Below, in pieces: positions 10,491-19,938 of a stretch of DNA of 64,000 nt (within the stretch, counting starts at the first letter, position 1; each line of letters starts with the position of its first letter). The notes under the pieces were generated by a model. That model saw only the letters and a program-made list of their open reading frames with translations. It had not been told where the DNA came from and did no database searches. Made by a program: the position numbers and the translations under genes. Origin of the DNA: Gemmatimonadaceae bacterium (GTDB lineage Bacteria; Gemmatimonadota; Gemmatimonadetes; Gemmatimonadales; Gemmatimonadaceae); contig JACVCD010000012.1 in the NCBI GenBank assembly GCA_016742275.1, forward strand, positions 1 through 64,000, read 5' to 3'.

Positions 10491-10639
10491 TTATCCGCCT
10501 GCGTTTGCTGCTCATCGTTGCGGGTGTGGTGGCCTTCACCATGGCCCAGCGCATGGGCGACGAACGGCTGCGCTGGCTGGGCATCGGACTCGTTCTTGCG
10601 GCGCTTGCGCTTCGGTTTTTGAAGTTTCTCAAGCGATAG
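10487..10639 (+). CDS. Small (50 aa) predicted membrane protein
   Basis: GTG start overlapping the preceding TGA (GTGA); manual translation M/V-IIRLRLLLIVAGVVAFTMAQRMGDERLRWLGIGLVLAALALRFLKFLKR*; two hydrophobic segments. Below the size cutoff of the ORF track. Confidence 0.55.
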   Translation: MIIRLRLLLIVAGVVAFTMAQRMGDERLRWLGIGLVLAALALRFLKFLKR

Positions 10640-10680
10640 GCCCTCAATAGGGTCCATTACGTGGGTTGGTCCATCGATTC

Positions 10681-10716
10681 GGCCCCGGAAACGCCCCCAA
10701 CGGTGTTCCCGGGGCC
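10681..10716 (+). terminator. Hairpin between small membrane ORF and U32 gene (possible terminator or leader structure)
   Basis: GGCCCCGG (10681-10688) / CCGGGGCC (10709-10716) inverted repeat; no strong U-tract. Confidence 0.35.
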
Positions 10717-10730
10717 GTTAGATTTCCGGG

Positions 10731-13253
10731 ATGTCCCGCATGCCCGTTCCTGAACTCCTCGCTCCCGCCGGCACCCTCGATGCCGTGCGCGCCGCCGTGG
10801 CCAATGGCGCCAACGCCATCTACCTCGGCGCGTCCATGTACAACGCCCGTGATGAAGGGGCGCAGCTTTCCCTGGACGAGTTGGCGCAGGCCTGCGCGAT
10901 TGCGCACGCGCGGAAGGTACGGGTGTACCTCACGTTCAATGTGCTGATCAAGCCGCACGAGTTGCCGGAGGCCATGGCATATCTCGGCGAGTGCATTGAC
11001 CGTGGAATCGACGCCGCGATTGTTCAGGATCTCGGCGTGGTGCGGCTCATTCAGCAGGTGTATCCCCAGCTCGAAGTACACGGCTCCACGCAGATGACGG
11101 TGCACGATGTGGCCGGTGCCCGCGTGATGGAGCGACTGGGTGTGGAGCGCGTGGTGTTGTCGCGCGAGAACACGCTGGAGGACATTCGCGCCATTCGTGA
11201 GGCAGTTCCCGAGCTCAGCCTCGAAACGTTTGTGCACGGTGCGCTGTGCATTTCGTATTCGGGGCAGTGCTTCATGTCGGGCATGATCAGTGAACGTTCA
11301 GCCAATCGTGGTTCCTGCGCACAGTCGTGCCGCAAGGACTACACACTGAATGACGAGATCACGGGTGCCACACTCGATCGTGGATACCTGATCAGCACCA
11401 AGGATCTGGCGGCGCACGATCACCTTGAGGCCATCGCTGAACTCGGCGTGGGCTGCCTCAAGGTGGAAGGACGCAAAAAGAAGCCCGAATACGTCGCCAC
11501 GGTCACCAAGGCTTATCGTGGGTGGCTCGATGCGCTGGCCGCTGGTCAGCGTGGCCGCGCACCATCACCCGAAGAAGTTGAACCGCTGGTGCAGATCTTC
11601 AGCCGCGGCAATACGGGCGGCATGTATGGTGGCCGCCAGGGTCGCGAATACATCACACGTACTCAGCCGGACAATCGTGGGCTGACCATCGGCACGGTCG
11701 TTGGACAGGAAGGCACCGACTTGATTGTCGAGGTGTCGCGTGCGTTGGCGGTTGGTGATGGATTGGGCTTCGAATCGCCGGACGTGGGCTCCGCCGCATC
11801 CGTTGGCGGGACTGTACAGCGCGTGAAAACACTTTCCTCGCGCGGCGGTGTGTTCCGTCAGGTGGTGCAGGTGAAGAGTGGTCCGCGCACCGTGCGTGTG
11901 CAGGAGAGTTGGCGTGTTGTGCGCACCAGTGACGCCACATTGCTCGCATCGGCGCAGGCATCATTCGCCAATGTGCCGATGCCTGAACGGGTCGGGCTCG
12001 TGCGAATGGACGTGCGCTGCTTCGGGCATCCCGGCGGTCCGCTCAAGACGGTGTGGCGTTGTGGTGAGCTCGAAGTCACGGTGCGCAGCGATGTGCCGCT
12101 TGCGCCTGCCAGCAAGCGCGCGCTCGACATGAATCAGTTGCGCGAGCAGTTCGGCCGTTTGGGTGGTACGCAATTCAAGTTGGGGAGCGTGGATATCACG
12201 GGGCTCGCCACAGGATTGTTTCTCCCCCTCAGCGAATTGAACGCGCTGCGTCAGCAAGCCACGGAGCAACTCACCGAACAGCTGGGTTGGGAGCAATCGA
12301 CGGAGCGTGCACTGCGTGAAGCCCGTATCGCCGACAGCGTGCAGCTTGCGAATCCGACGGTGCCGCAAACGCATGTAGCGGATTGGGCGGAGAATGTCGG
12401 TAGCCTGCGCGCCATTGTGTACGACGTCGAGAGCGCACGCGCCGCCGCGCGTGGTGGCGCGACCGAGATCGTGCTCGACCCATTCCTGCGCCATCCCATG
12501 CCGCCGGTATCGCGGGTACAGGCGCTGCGTGATGAGCTGGCCGCTGATGGTGTGGCACTACGTCTCCGCACGCCAACCATTGTGCGGCCCGAAGAGCGCA
12601 AGCGCCTCAATAAGTGGTTGGCGTTGGGCTTGCCCGTACTGACGGGACATCTGGGCCTCGTCGCGGAACTCGGTGCGGCAGGTGTTGATGTGGTGGCGGA
12701 CTATGCCACCAATGTGTTCAATCAGCACACAGCGGCGCTGATGTTTGAGCTTGGTGCATCACGCCTGACGGCTTCTATCGAACTCACCACCGACGAACTT
12801 GGCCAGTTGGTGGCGCCATGGCAGGGCAGGGCATTCGATGTGCTGGTGTACGGTCGTACCGAAGGCATGACCATCGAGCATTGCGTACTGAGTGCCGCAT
12901 TCGACCGGGTACCGACCACGTGCCGTGATCTTTGCGTGCAGAAGCATACGAATGTCTCGCTGACGGATCCGGCGGGGTACACCTTTGGTGTCGCCACGGA
13001 CAGCGATTGCCGCAATCGCCTGCTGCATTCGCGTCCCATCGATGGCAGTGAACATCTGGCCGCATTGTGGCGGCATGGCATTCGTGGTTTCCACATGGTG
13101 TTCAATGTTCCGGGCGATCCCATTGAGGATATCGTGCGGGCCTACCGTGCGCAGCTCGACGCGCTGGCCAAGGGGGAGACGAGCGATACGACGGCTGTTC
13201 GTTCACTCGTGAATGGGGAGTTCACGCGCGGTCATTTTGCACGCGCGGTTTGA
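10731..13253 (+). CDS. U32 family peptidase / RlhA-like protein
   Basis: MPVPELLAPAGTLDAVRAAVANGANAIYLGASMYNAR; EVHGSTQMTVHDVAGARVMERLGVERVVLSRENTLEDI; SGQCFMSGMISERSANRGSCAQSCRKDY; KVEGRKKKPEYVATVTKAYR. Confidence 0.9.
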   Translation: MSRMPVPELLAPAGTLDAVRAAVANGANAIYLGASMYNARDEGAQLSLDELAQACAIAHARKVRVYLTFNVLIKPHELPEAMAYLGECIDRGIDAAIVQDLGVVRLIQQVYPQLEVHGSTQMTVHDVAGARVMERLGVERVVLSRENTLEDIRAIREAVPELSLETFVHGALCISYSGQCFMSGMISERSANRGSCAQSCRKDYTLNDEITGATLDRGYLISTKDLAAHDHLEAIAELGVGCLKVEGRKKKPEYVATVTKAYRGWLDALAAGQRGRAPSPEEVEPLVQIFSRGNTGGMYGGRQGREYITRTQPDNRGLTIGTVVGQEGTDLIVEVSRALAVGDGLGFESPDVGSAASVGGTVQRVKTLSSRGGVFRQVVQVKSGPRTVRVQESWRVVRTSDATLLASAQASFANVPMPERVGLVRMDVRCFGHPGGPLKTVWRCGELEVTVRSDVPLAPASKRALDMNQLREQFGRLGGTQFKLGSVDITGLATGLFLPLSELNALRQQATEQLTEQLGWEQSTERALREARIADSVQLANPTVPQTHVADWAENVGSLRAIVYDVESARAAARGGATEIVLDPFLRHPMPPVSRVQALRDELAADGVALRLRTPTIVRPEERKRLNKWLALGLPVLTGHLGLVAELGAAGVDVVADYATNVFNQHTAALMFELGASRLTASIELTTDELGQLVAPWQGRAFDVLVYGRTEGMTIEHCVLSAAFDRVPTTCRDLCVQKHTNVSLTDPAGYTFGVATDSDCRNRLLHSRPIDGSEHLAALWRHGIRGFHMVFNVPGDPIEDIVRAYRAQLDALAKGETSDTTAVRSLVNGEFTRGHFARAV

Positions 13254-13326
13254 CTCGCGATTTGACGCATCGTCCAATCTTCCTGACGGATTTGGTCGAT
13301 CTGCGTTGAATTGATGGCGCATCGCC

Positions 13327-15111
13327 ATGGGCATGCTCGTAGCATGTACCATGGCCACCATGGATATATCGCTTGCTGCGGCGAGCGCTGCCGAACGACT
13401 CGCGGCAGCACGCGCCAAACTGCTCGAATGTTTCGGCTATCCTGACTTCAGACCGGCGCAGATCCGGGCTGTCGAAGCCGTGTTATCTGGGCGTGATGCG
13501 CTACTGCTGCTTCCCACCGGAGGCGGAAAGTCACTGTGCTATCAGGTGCCAGCGCTGATTCGAGAGGGACTCACCATCGTAGTGAGCCCGCTCATCAGTC
13601 TCATGAAGGATCAGGTTGAGGCTCTCGAGCGTCGCCATGTGAACGCGGCTTACGTGAACAGCACACTGAGCAACAGTGCGGTTGCCGATCGATTGGCCCA
13701 GGCACGAGACGGTACGCTCAAGTTGCTCTATCTGTCACCGGAGCGAATGGACGCGGGGCGCATGCTGCAGCAACTCACGCAGATCGGCGTGGCATTGCTC
13801 GCTGTCGATGAAGCGCACTGTATCAGCGAGTGGGGACATGACTTTCGACCGAGCTATCGCCGAATCGGTGTGATGCGGGATCGCTTGGGAGGACCGCAAA
13901 CGGTTGCTCTCACCGCCACCGCCACACCGCACGTTCGCGAGGACATTGTACGTCAACTCGCATTGCGAAATCCCGACGTGGTCGTCGGCGGATTCGATCG
14001 CACCAATCTCACCTACCACGTGCGCTCCATTCGCACGCAGCACGACAAGGACGACACAGCCATTGATCTGCTGCGAAACGCGGAGGCCGCATCGGTCGTG
14101 TATGCCCCCACACGCAAGGCCGTCGAACGCGTAACTGCCACGCTGGTGCGTGGTCGTATTCGCGCGACGGCCTATCATGCAGGACTCGATCCCGACCGAC
14201 GTCAGCGCGCTCAGGATGCGTTCATGTCGGAACGAGCGCGCGTCATTGTGGCTACGAGCGCCTTCGGTATGGGCATCGATAAACCTGATGTGCGATTGGT
14301 GCTGCATCACTCCATGCCCGGCACACTTGAGGCGTACTACCAAGAGGCTGGACGGGCCGGACGCGATGGACAACACAGCACCTGCATCCTGTTGCACAAC
14401 TTCGCCGATCGTTTCACACACGAGTTCTTCATTGCCGGTTCGCACCCCGAACGCTCGGCGGTTGAACTGGTGTGGAAGCAACTGCGGCAGCGTGCTGACG
14501 CCGACGGCCTTGTCCCGATGACCGCCGAGGCTTTCGCCCGCACGCTACCGACGTCGGTTGGCGAACGAACCGGAGGTGCCGCGCTGCGTGTCCTTCTTGC
14601 AGCAGGCGCCTGCACCATCGAGTCGCCCGACATGGGGCGTGTGTTCGTTCGATTACTGGCAACGCCAGAGCGTATCGGAAGGGAATTGGTTGGCGAAAAA
14701 GCCTTCGATCGCGAAGTCCTCCGGGCACTCTGGCGCGCCGTCGGTCGCCAATTCGAGTCGGGAGCCAGTGTCGATCTGGACGGCCTGCCACCGGGATTCG
14801 GCGGTTCGATGGGTCTTGTCCCTGTTCTGGAGCGGCTGGAAGCCCGCCAGTTCGTCATGTGGACACGCTCAGGAGGAGGCATCCGTCTCCATGCGGACGC
14901 CCGCAGTCCGAAATGGATGCCAGTCGACTGGTCCACACTCGAGCGGCGACGTCGCTCGGAAATGACCCGATTGGACGCAATGCAACAATATGCGCTCACC
15001 AAGTATTGCCGCCGAGCCTTCGTCCTGCGCTATTTCGGTGACCCTGAGGCGCGAACCTTTTGTGGTGCCTGTGATCGCTGCCTGGGGGCTCGCACGTCGG
15101 CCGCGAACTGA
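13327..15111 (+). CDS. recQ: ATP-dependent DNA helicase RecQ (start may be at an internal Met)
   Basis: FRPAQIRAVEAVLSGRDALLLLPTGGGKSLCYQVPAL, VDEAHCISEWGHDFRPSYRRIG, ATSAFGMGIDKPDVRLVLH, YYQEAGRAGRDG; Zn-binding CRRAFVLRYFGDPEARTFCGACDRC. Confidence 0.94.
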   Translation: MGMLVACTMATMDISLAAASAAERLAAARAKLLECFGYPDFRPAQIRAVEAVLSGRDALLLLPTGGGKSLCYQVPALIREGLTIVVSPLISLMKDQVEALERRHVNAAYVNSTLSNSAVADRLAQARDGTLKLLYLSPERMDAGRMLQQLTQIGVALLAVDEAHCISEWGHDFRPSYRRIGVMRDRLGGPQTVALTATATPHVREDIVRQLALRNPDVVVGGFDRTNLTYHVRSIRTQHDKDDTAIDLLRNAEAASVVYAPTRKAVERVTATLVRGRIRATAYHAGLDPDRRQRAQDAFMSERARVIVATSAFGMGIDKPDVRLVLHHSMPGTLEAYYQEAGRAGRDGQHSTCILLHNFADRFTHEFFIAGSHPERSAVELVWKQLRQRADADGLVPMTAEAFARTLPTSVGERTGGAALRVLLAAGACTIESPDMGRVFVRLLATPERIGRELVGEKAFDREVLRALWRAVGRQFESGASVDLDGLPPGFGGSMGLVPVLERLEARQFVMWTRSGGGIRLHADARSPKWMPVDWSTLERRRRSEMTRLDAMQQYALTKYCRRAFVLRYFGDPEARTFCGACDRCLGARTSAAN

Positions 15112-15264
15112 ACTCCGTACGGACGGATCGCAAAACGCGACCGTCGTGTACGAACGCGGTCCCACCCTCGTGCGTAGCCTATCCGGACGCAACGTGTGTC
15201 GCGCAACAGGCGTCGCACGATGTGGCCCCCACCCGCTGTTTGCCCTGAAACCCCACCGTCGGCA

Positions 15265-16482
15265 ATGGACGATAGTTTGTACTTCTCCGAACAGCACCTT
15301 GCTGTTCGTGACATGGTCAGCGCCTTCGCGCGCGAGCACGTGGCCCCGGTGGCTGCCCAGCACGATGAGGCGTCCACGTTTCCCTGGGAAAACGTGAAGA
15401 AGATGGGGGAACTCGGCCTGCTCGGTGTTCCCTGGTCCGAAGAGCTCGGTGGCGCGGGTTTCGACACGATCAGTTTCATGATCGCGATCGAAGAACTCGC
15501 CAAGGTTTGTGCCTCGCACTCCATCACCATCAGTGCCCACACCACGCTCGGCACGTCTCCGATCGTGAAGTTCGGTACCAAGGATCAGCTCCAGCGCTAT
15601 GTGCCGCTCCTGGCCAGCGGCGCGGTGCTCGGCGGATTCGGTCTGACCGAAGAGGCGGCGGGCAGTGATGCCGGCGGCACACGCACCACGGCGGTCAAGA
15701 AGGGCGACCGTTACATCCTGAACGGCAGCAAGCGCTTCATCACCCATGCAGGTGTTGGTGAGATCTTCGTCGTTACGGCGGTGACCGACCCCACCCAGGG
15801 CACGAAGGGCATCTCGAGCTTCATCCTTACCAAGGAGTCGGTCGACGTCGCGACCTGCCGTGCTCTCGGCGTGGGCCACGATGACTCGCTGCCCAACATG
15901 GCGGGGTTCAAGGCCGGCAAGAAGGAAGACAAGCTCGGCTGGCGCGCCTCCGACACCCGCGAACTGCTGTTCGACAACGTCGAAGTGCCCGCCGAAAACC
16001 TCCTCGGCACGGAAGGGCTCGGCTTCATCAATTTCATGAAGACGCTCGATGCGGGTCGTATCGGCATCGCTGCGCTGTCTCTGGGTATCGCCCAGGGCGC
16101 GCTGGACGAATCGCTCAAGTACGCCAGCGTCCGCAAGCAGTTCGGTTCGGCTATCGCGAACTTCCAGGGGGTGCAGTTCCAGCTCTCGGATATGGCCACC
16201 GAAATCGAAGCCGGTCGTCACCTCATGTACCACGCGGCCTGGCTGTCCCAGAACGGCAAGCCGTTCGGTAAGGAAGCTGCCATGGCCAAGTTGTTCTGCT
16301 CGGAGCTCGCCATGCGGGCCACGATCAAGGCCATCCAGATCCACGGCGGGTACGGCTACACCAAGGACTATCCGGTCGAGCGCTACATGCGTGACGCCAA
16401 GATCTGCGAGATCGGCGAAGGTACCAGCGAAATTCAGCGTCTGGTCATCGCGCGTCACTTGCTGAAGAGCCTGTCGGCGTAA
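15265..16482 (+). CDS. Acyl-CoA dehydrogenase
   Basis: [73 protein letters not shown] open from 15196; ATG at 15265 fits family N-termini ([23 protein letters not shown]). Confidence 0.95.
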   Translation: MDDSLYFSEQHLAVRDMVSAFAREHVAPVAAQHDEASTFPWENVKKMGELGLLGVPWSEELGGAGFDTISFMIAIEELAKVCASHSITISAHTTLGTSPIVKFGTKDQLQRYVPLLASGAVLGGFGLTEEAAGSDAGGTRTTAVKKGDRYILNGSKRFITHAGVGEIFVVTAVTDPTQGTKGISSFILTKESVDVATCRALGVGHDDSLPNMAGFKAGKKEDKLGWRASDTRELLFDNVEVPAENLLGTEGLGFINFMKTLDAGRIGIAALSLGIAQGALDESLKYASVRKQFGSAIANFQGVQFQLSDMATEIEAGRHLMYHAAWLSQNGKPFGKEAAMAKLFCSELAMRATIKAIQIHGGYGYTKDYPVERYMRDAKICEIGEGTSEIQRLVIARHLLKSLSA

Positions 16483-16508
16483 TCGGCAACTCGAAACTGA
16501 AAACTTTC

Positions 16509-16551
16509 ACTCAGAGCTCAAAGCTGACTGATTCAGCTTTGAGCTCTGAGT
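16509..16551 (+). terminator. Perfect 19-bp inverted repeat, probable (bidirectional-looking) terminator
   Basis: ACTCAGAGCTCAAAGCTGA ctgat TCAGCTTTGAGCTCTGAGT directly downstream of the acyl-CoA dehydrogenase, followed by ttgtgtatt. Confidence 0.7.
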
Positions 16552-17055
16552 TTGTGTATTGAGCCATGAGTCCGGGCTGTTTCTGGTGCCGGTGTCAAGC
16601 CCGAATCATTGCGGGAAACCCGCACCCCACAGTAGTTTGCGCCGTTCCTTCAAGCCGTCGCTTCTGGCGCCGGCGACCCGTGCGACTCGCGGGTCGTTTG
16701 CGTTTGTGGTGCGGGCCGGCCGGAGCCAGCGTGCTGCCGACCGACCCCACCACACGTCCCATCGCCCGACACACCTCGTGTGCGTCGATCGCGGAAGATC
16801 GTGTTTCACTTCCGGGTTCTGCGCCTCCCGCTGTCGTCAGCTCAGGCCTACGCCAATGCTGCGCCGCCGGATGGCCGCGTTTCCGGACACGCATCGTCCG
16901 TTCGATCGGTCGGTCCGCTGGGGGAGCCCTGTGACGTTCGTTCGTGCTGCCGCCACTTCCACTGGCGCGCGCGGGCCACATCGTTCGTTCACCGTGTTGT
17001 GCTGCAGCCCCGGCTCCTGGAGTCGCCAGTCGTCGGGCGCGTGCGGTTTGCGTAA

Positions 17056-18612
17056 ATGAAGAGAGAGCTCCTGGTGAATGCGACGCCGCGTGAGACGCGC
17101 GTCGCCATCATCGAGGACGGCCAGTTGGTGGAGTTGCTCGTCGATCGTCCAGATGCCCGCCGCATGGTCGGAGATGTGTATCTCGGAAAGGTCGAGGCAG
17201 TGCTCCCCGGTATTCAGGCTGCCTTCGTCAACATAGGTACCGAAAAATCCGCATTTCTGCATGCGGCCGACGTCGTGGTCGAGGACGCGCAGGTGTCCGA
17301 CGATGACGACGACGATGACGATGATTCAAGCGATGACAGTGGCAGTGGTCGCCGCGGTCGCCGCGAAGTCCGTCCCATTCAGGATTTGCTGAAGCGTGGA
17401 CAGGACATCCTGGTGCAGATCACCAAGGAACCCATCTCCACCAAGGGCCCGCGTGTAACCGCGCAAGTGTCGTTGGCCGGACGGTTTCTGGTCTACATGC
17501 CCTTCGCGTCGAAGGTCGGCGTTAGCCGCAAGATCGACGAGCGGGCCGAACGCCAGCGCCTTCGCGCCATGGTGGGCGAAATGCTCCCCGATGATGCTGG
17601 CGGCGTGATTGTGCGCACCGTGTCGGAAGACGCCACCAAGGAAACGTTCGAGCGTGAACTCAACACGCTCATGAACAATTGGAAGCGCATCAAGCGGAAG
17701 ACGCAGTTCATGCGCGCACCGGCCATGGTGCACCGCGAAACAAATGTGACGCGCGGCCTCGTGCGTGACCTGTTCAGTGCCAAGGTCGAACGTGTTTCGG
17801 TCGACTCCAAGCAGGTCTACAACGAGATCACCGAGTATCTGCAGGGCATTGCTCCCGATCTCGTCGAGCGCGTCAAGCTGTACGAAGCCAATGTGCCGCT
17901 ATTCGACAAGGAAGGCATCGAAACCGAAATCCGCGATCTGTTCAAGCGTCGCTGCGATCTGCCGAGTGGTGGTTACATCATCATCGAGCAGACCGAGGCG
18001 CTGGTTTCGATCGACGTGAATTCGGGCCGCTATACGGGCAAGCGCGACCCTGAAAAGACCATTCTCAAGACCAATACCGAAGCGGCGCGCGAAATCGCGC
18101 GTCAGCTGCGGTTGCGTGACGTCGGTGGCATCATCGTCTGCGACTTCATCGACATGGAGACGCAGTCGAATCGCGACAAGGTGCTGCACGAACTGCGCAC
18201 GCATCTGGGTCGCGATCGCGCTCGCACCAAGGCGTTCGCGGTGTCCGACCTCGGCCTGGTCGAAATGACCCGCCAGCGGGTCCGTCAGAGTCACTACCAG
18301 AGCATGACCGAGTCGTGCCCGACGTGCAGTGGTACCGGTCGTGTGTTCACGCCGGAAACCATTGTCCGGCGCACGGAGCGCGCGGTTCGCCGTATTGCCG
18401 CCGAAGGGCGCAAGGAACCGGTGCTGCTCCGTCTCCACCCGGAGGTCGCGCTCCATGTGCTGGAGCAGGAGCACGACTTCGTGAAGCGTTTGGAGAAGAT
18501 GGCCGGTTTTCCGTTGGAGCTCCGGGACGACCCGCTGCTCAAGCCCGACGAGATCAAGCTGGTGGTCCGTGGCGCCCAGCGGGACATCACCCAGCAGTAC
18601 GCGCTGGCCTGA
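17056..18612 (+). CDS. Ribonuclease E/G family protein
   Basis: MKRELLVNATPRETRVAIIEDGQLVELLVDRPDARRMVGDVYLGKVEAVLPGIQAAFVNIGTEKSAFLH; EQTEALVSIDVNSGRYTGKRDPEKTILKTNTEAAREIARQLRLRDVGGIIVCDFIDM; Zn-link CPTCSGTG. Confidence 0.95.
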   Translation: MKRELLVNATPRETRVAIIEDGQLVELLVDRPDARRMVGDVYLGKVEAVLPGIQAAFVNIGTEKSAFLHAADVVVEDAQVSDDDDDDDDDSSDDSGSGRRGRREVRPIQDLLKRGQDILVQITKEPISTKGPRVTAQVSLAGRFLVYMPFASKVGVSRKIDERAERQRLRAMVGEMLPDDAGGVIVRTVSEDATKETFERELNTLMNNWKRIKRKTQFMRAPAMVHRETNVTRGLVRDLFSAKVERVSVDSKQVYNEITEYLQGIAPDLVERVKLYEANVPLFDKEGIETEIRDLFKRRCDLPSGGYIIIEQTEALVSIDVNSGRYTGKRDPEKTILKTNTEAAREIARQLRLRDVGGIIVCDFIDMETQSNRDKVLHELRTHLGRDRARTKAFAVSDLGLVEMTRQRVRQSHYQSMTESCPTCSGTGRVFTPETIVRRTERAVRRIAAEGRKEPVLLRLHPEVALHVLEQEHDFVKRLEKMAGFPLELRDDPLLKPDEIKLVVRGAQRDITQQYALA

Positions 18613-18658
18613 TCAGGCGCGCCTGAAACGATCAGAACTGTTCAAAACCGATCAAAAA

Positions 18659-18676
18659 GACCGGCGAGAGCCGGTC
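18659..18676 (+). terminator. Small GC hairpin downstream of RNase E/G
   Basis: GACCGGC gaga GCCGGTC, 7-bp stem with GAGA tetraloop; no clear U-tract. Confidence 0.35.
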
Positions 18677-18683
18677 CACCCAG

Positions 18684-18712
18684 TTGACACCTAAACCGTG
18701 TTCCGGTAAGCT
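18684..18712 (+). promoter_or_regulatory. Candidate sigma70-type promoter for rplU-rpmA
   Basis: Consensus -35 TTGACA at 18684-18689, 17-nt spacer, weak -10 TAAGCT at 18707-18712, upstream of the rplU start at 18752. Confidence 0.5.
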
Positions 18713-18751
18713 TCTAGGCTACATCTGGAACGCATCTACCTGGAATCACCC

Positions 18752-19069
18752 ATGAGCTACGCGATCATCCGCACCGGCGGCAAGCAGTTCCGTGCCGAGC
18801 CGGGCAAGACCCTTCGGATCCCTTCGTTGCTCGGCGAAGCCGGCACGGCCGTCGAATTCAACGACGTCCTCCTCGGCTCCGACGGCGCGAACGTGCGTCT
18901 GGGCGTGCCCACGCTCTCTGGCGCCAAGGTCACGGCGGAGATCGTGAAGCATGGCCTCGAAGACAAGATCATCGTCTTCAAGTTCAAGCGCCGGAAGAAC
19001 TACGCCCGCAAGCAGGGTCACCGGCAGAAGTTCACTGAAGTTCGCATCAAGGACATCACCCTCGGCTAA
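18752..19069 (+). CDS. rplU: 50S ribosomal protein L21
   Basis: [26 protein letters not shown]...[25 protein letters not shown]. Confidence 0.97.
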   Translation: MSYAIIRTGGKQFRAEPGKTLRIPSLLGEAGTAVEFNDVLLGSDGANVRLGVPTLSGAKVTAEIVKHGLEDKIIVFKFKRRKNYARKQGHRQKFTEVRIKDITLG

Positions 19070-19118
19070 GCGCCGGCGGTGCGCCTGACTGGCGCGCTGC
19101 CTCACTGGAGTATTCGTC

Positions 19119-19406
19119 ATGGCACACAAGAAAGGCGTCGGCTCCTCACGCAACGGCCGCGATTCCAATCCGAAGTACCGGGGAATCAAGAAGTACGGCG
19201 GTGAGTTCGTGACGGCCGGCAACATCATCCTCCGTCAGTGCGGCACCAAGTGGCACCCGGGCTCGAACGTGGGCATGGGCACCGACTACACCATCTACTC
19301 GCTGGTCGACGGTGTGGTGCAGTTTGCTCACAAGAGCAAGAAGGCCTACAAGGTCAACGTGGTGCCGGTGGAGTACGTGGAAGTCGAGGAGACGGTCGAG
19401 GCGTAA
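19119..19406 (+). CDS. rpmA: 50S ribosomal protein L27
   Basis: [69 protein letters not shown]. Confidence 0.97.
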   Translation: MAHKKGVGSSRNGRDSNPKYRGIKKYGGEFVTAGNIILRQCGTKWHPGSNVGMGTDYTIYSLVDGVVQFAHKSKKAYKVNVVPVEYVEVEETVEA

Positions 19407-19428
19407 GCTTCCCGTTCTGCAGTATCGC

Positions 19429-19467
19429 AGGCGAGTTGTCCTTCGGGATGACTCGCCTGTTTCTTTT
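19429..19467 (+). terminator. Rho-independent terminator after rpmA
   Basis: CAGGCGAGT...ACTCGCCTG stem, UUCG tetraloop (gtccTTCGggat), then TTTCTTTT. Confidence 0.88.
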
Positions 19468-19545
19468 GCGCCAATCGCATTCGTAACTTCTGGAGACTCG
19501 CGTCCGTAAGGTGCTCAAGACGCCACCCCTTCAAGGACGGAAACC

Positions 19546-19938
19546 ATGGCACTGTGGGACAAGGTCAAGCAGGGCATCGACAAGGCCGGCAAGGCAGCGC
19601 AGGATGTCTTCGACGAAGGCAAGCTGCGCATCGATGCCTATCGGGCTCGCGAGCAGGCGGACAAGGCCGCTGAGGCGCTTGGCTACGCCATGTTCCGGGC
19701 GCTGGAGGCAGGTGGTGAGCTCGATGCCGAAGCCCGTACGCGTCTCATGGACGCGCTGCGTCAGCGGGATATCGAAGCTCGCAAACTGGAAACGGATCTG
19801 GCCAACGCCAAGGAAGCGGCGACGGCCGCCGGTGGAGCACAGGAAGCTGCTGCGCCTTCAAGCCCGGCGCCGGAGTCTGCTCCGCAGCCTGCTCCGCCGC
19901 CTAGTGAGCCGCCTCCGTCCTGGTCACCCCAGGGCTGA
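19546..19938 (+). CDS. Hypothetical protein, helical with Pro/Ala-rich C-terminus
   Basis: MALWDKVKQGIDKAGKAAQDVFDEGKLRIDAYRAREQADKAAEALGYAMFRALEAGG...; no family recognised; intact ORF with plausible start. Confidence 0.65.
   Translation: MALWDKVKQGIDKAGKAAQDVFDEGKLRIDAYRAREQADKAAEALGYAMFRALEAGGELDAEARTRLMDALRQRDIEARKLETDLANAKEAATAAGGAQEAAAPSSPAPESAPQPAPPPSEPPPSWSPQG

Noticed and set aside
14869-16458. Long antisense ORF (529 aa, minus strand) across recQ end and acyl-CoA dehydrogenase
   Set aside because: Mirror-frame ORF produced by high third-position GC of a clear acyl-CoA dehydrogenase; His/Arg/Gln-rich translation without family character.
16559-17059. ORFs 16559-17059 and 16566-16934 upstream of RNase E/G
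   Set aside because: Cys/Arg/Ser-rich shadow-like translations, several competing frames of similar length, no signal or domain; treated as non-coding leader.
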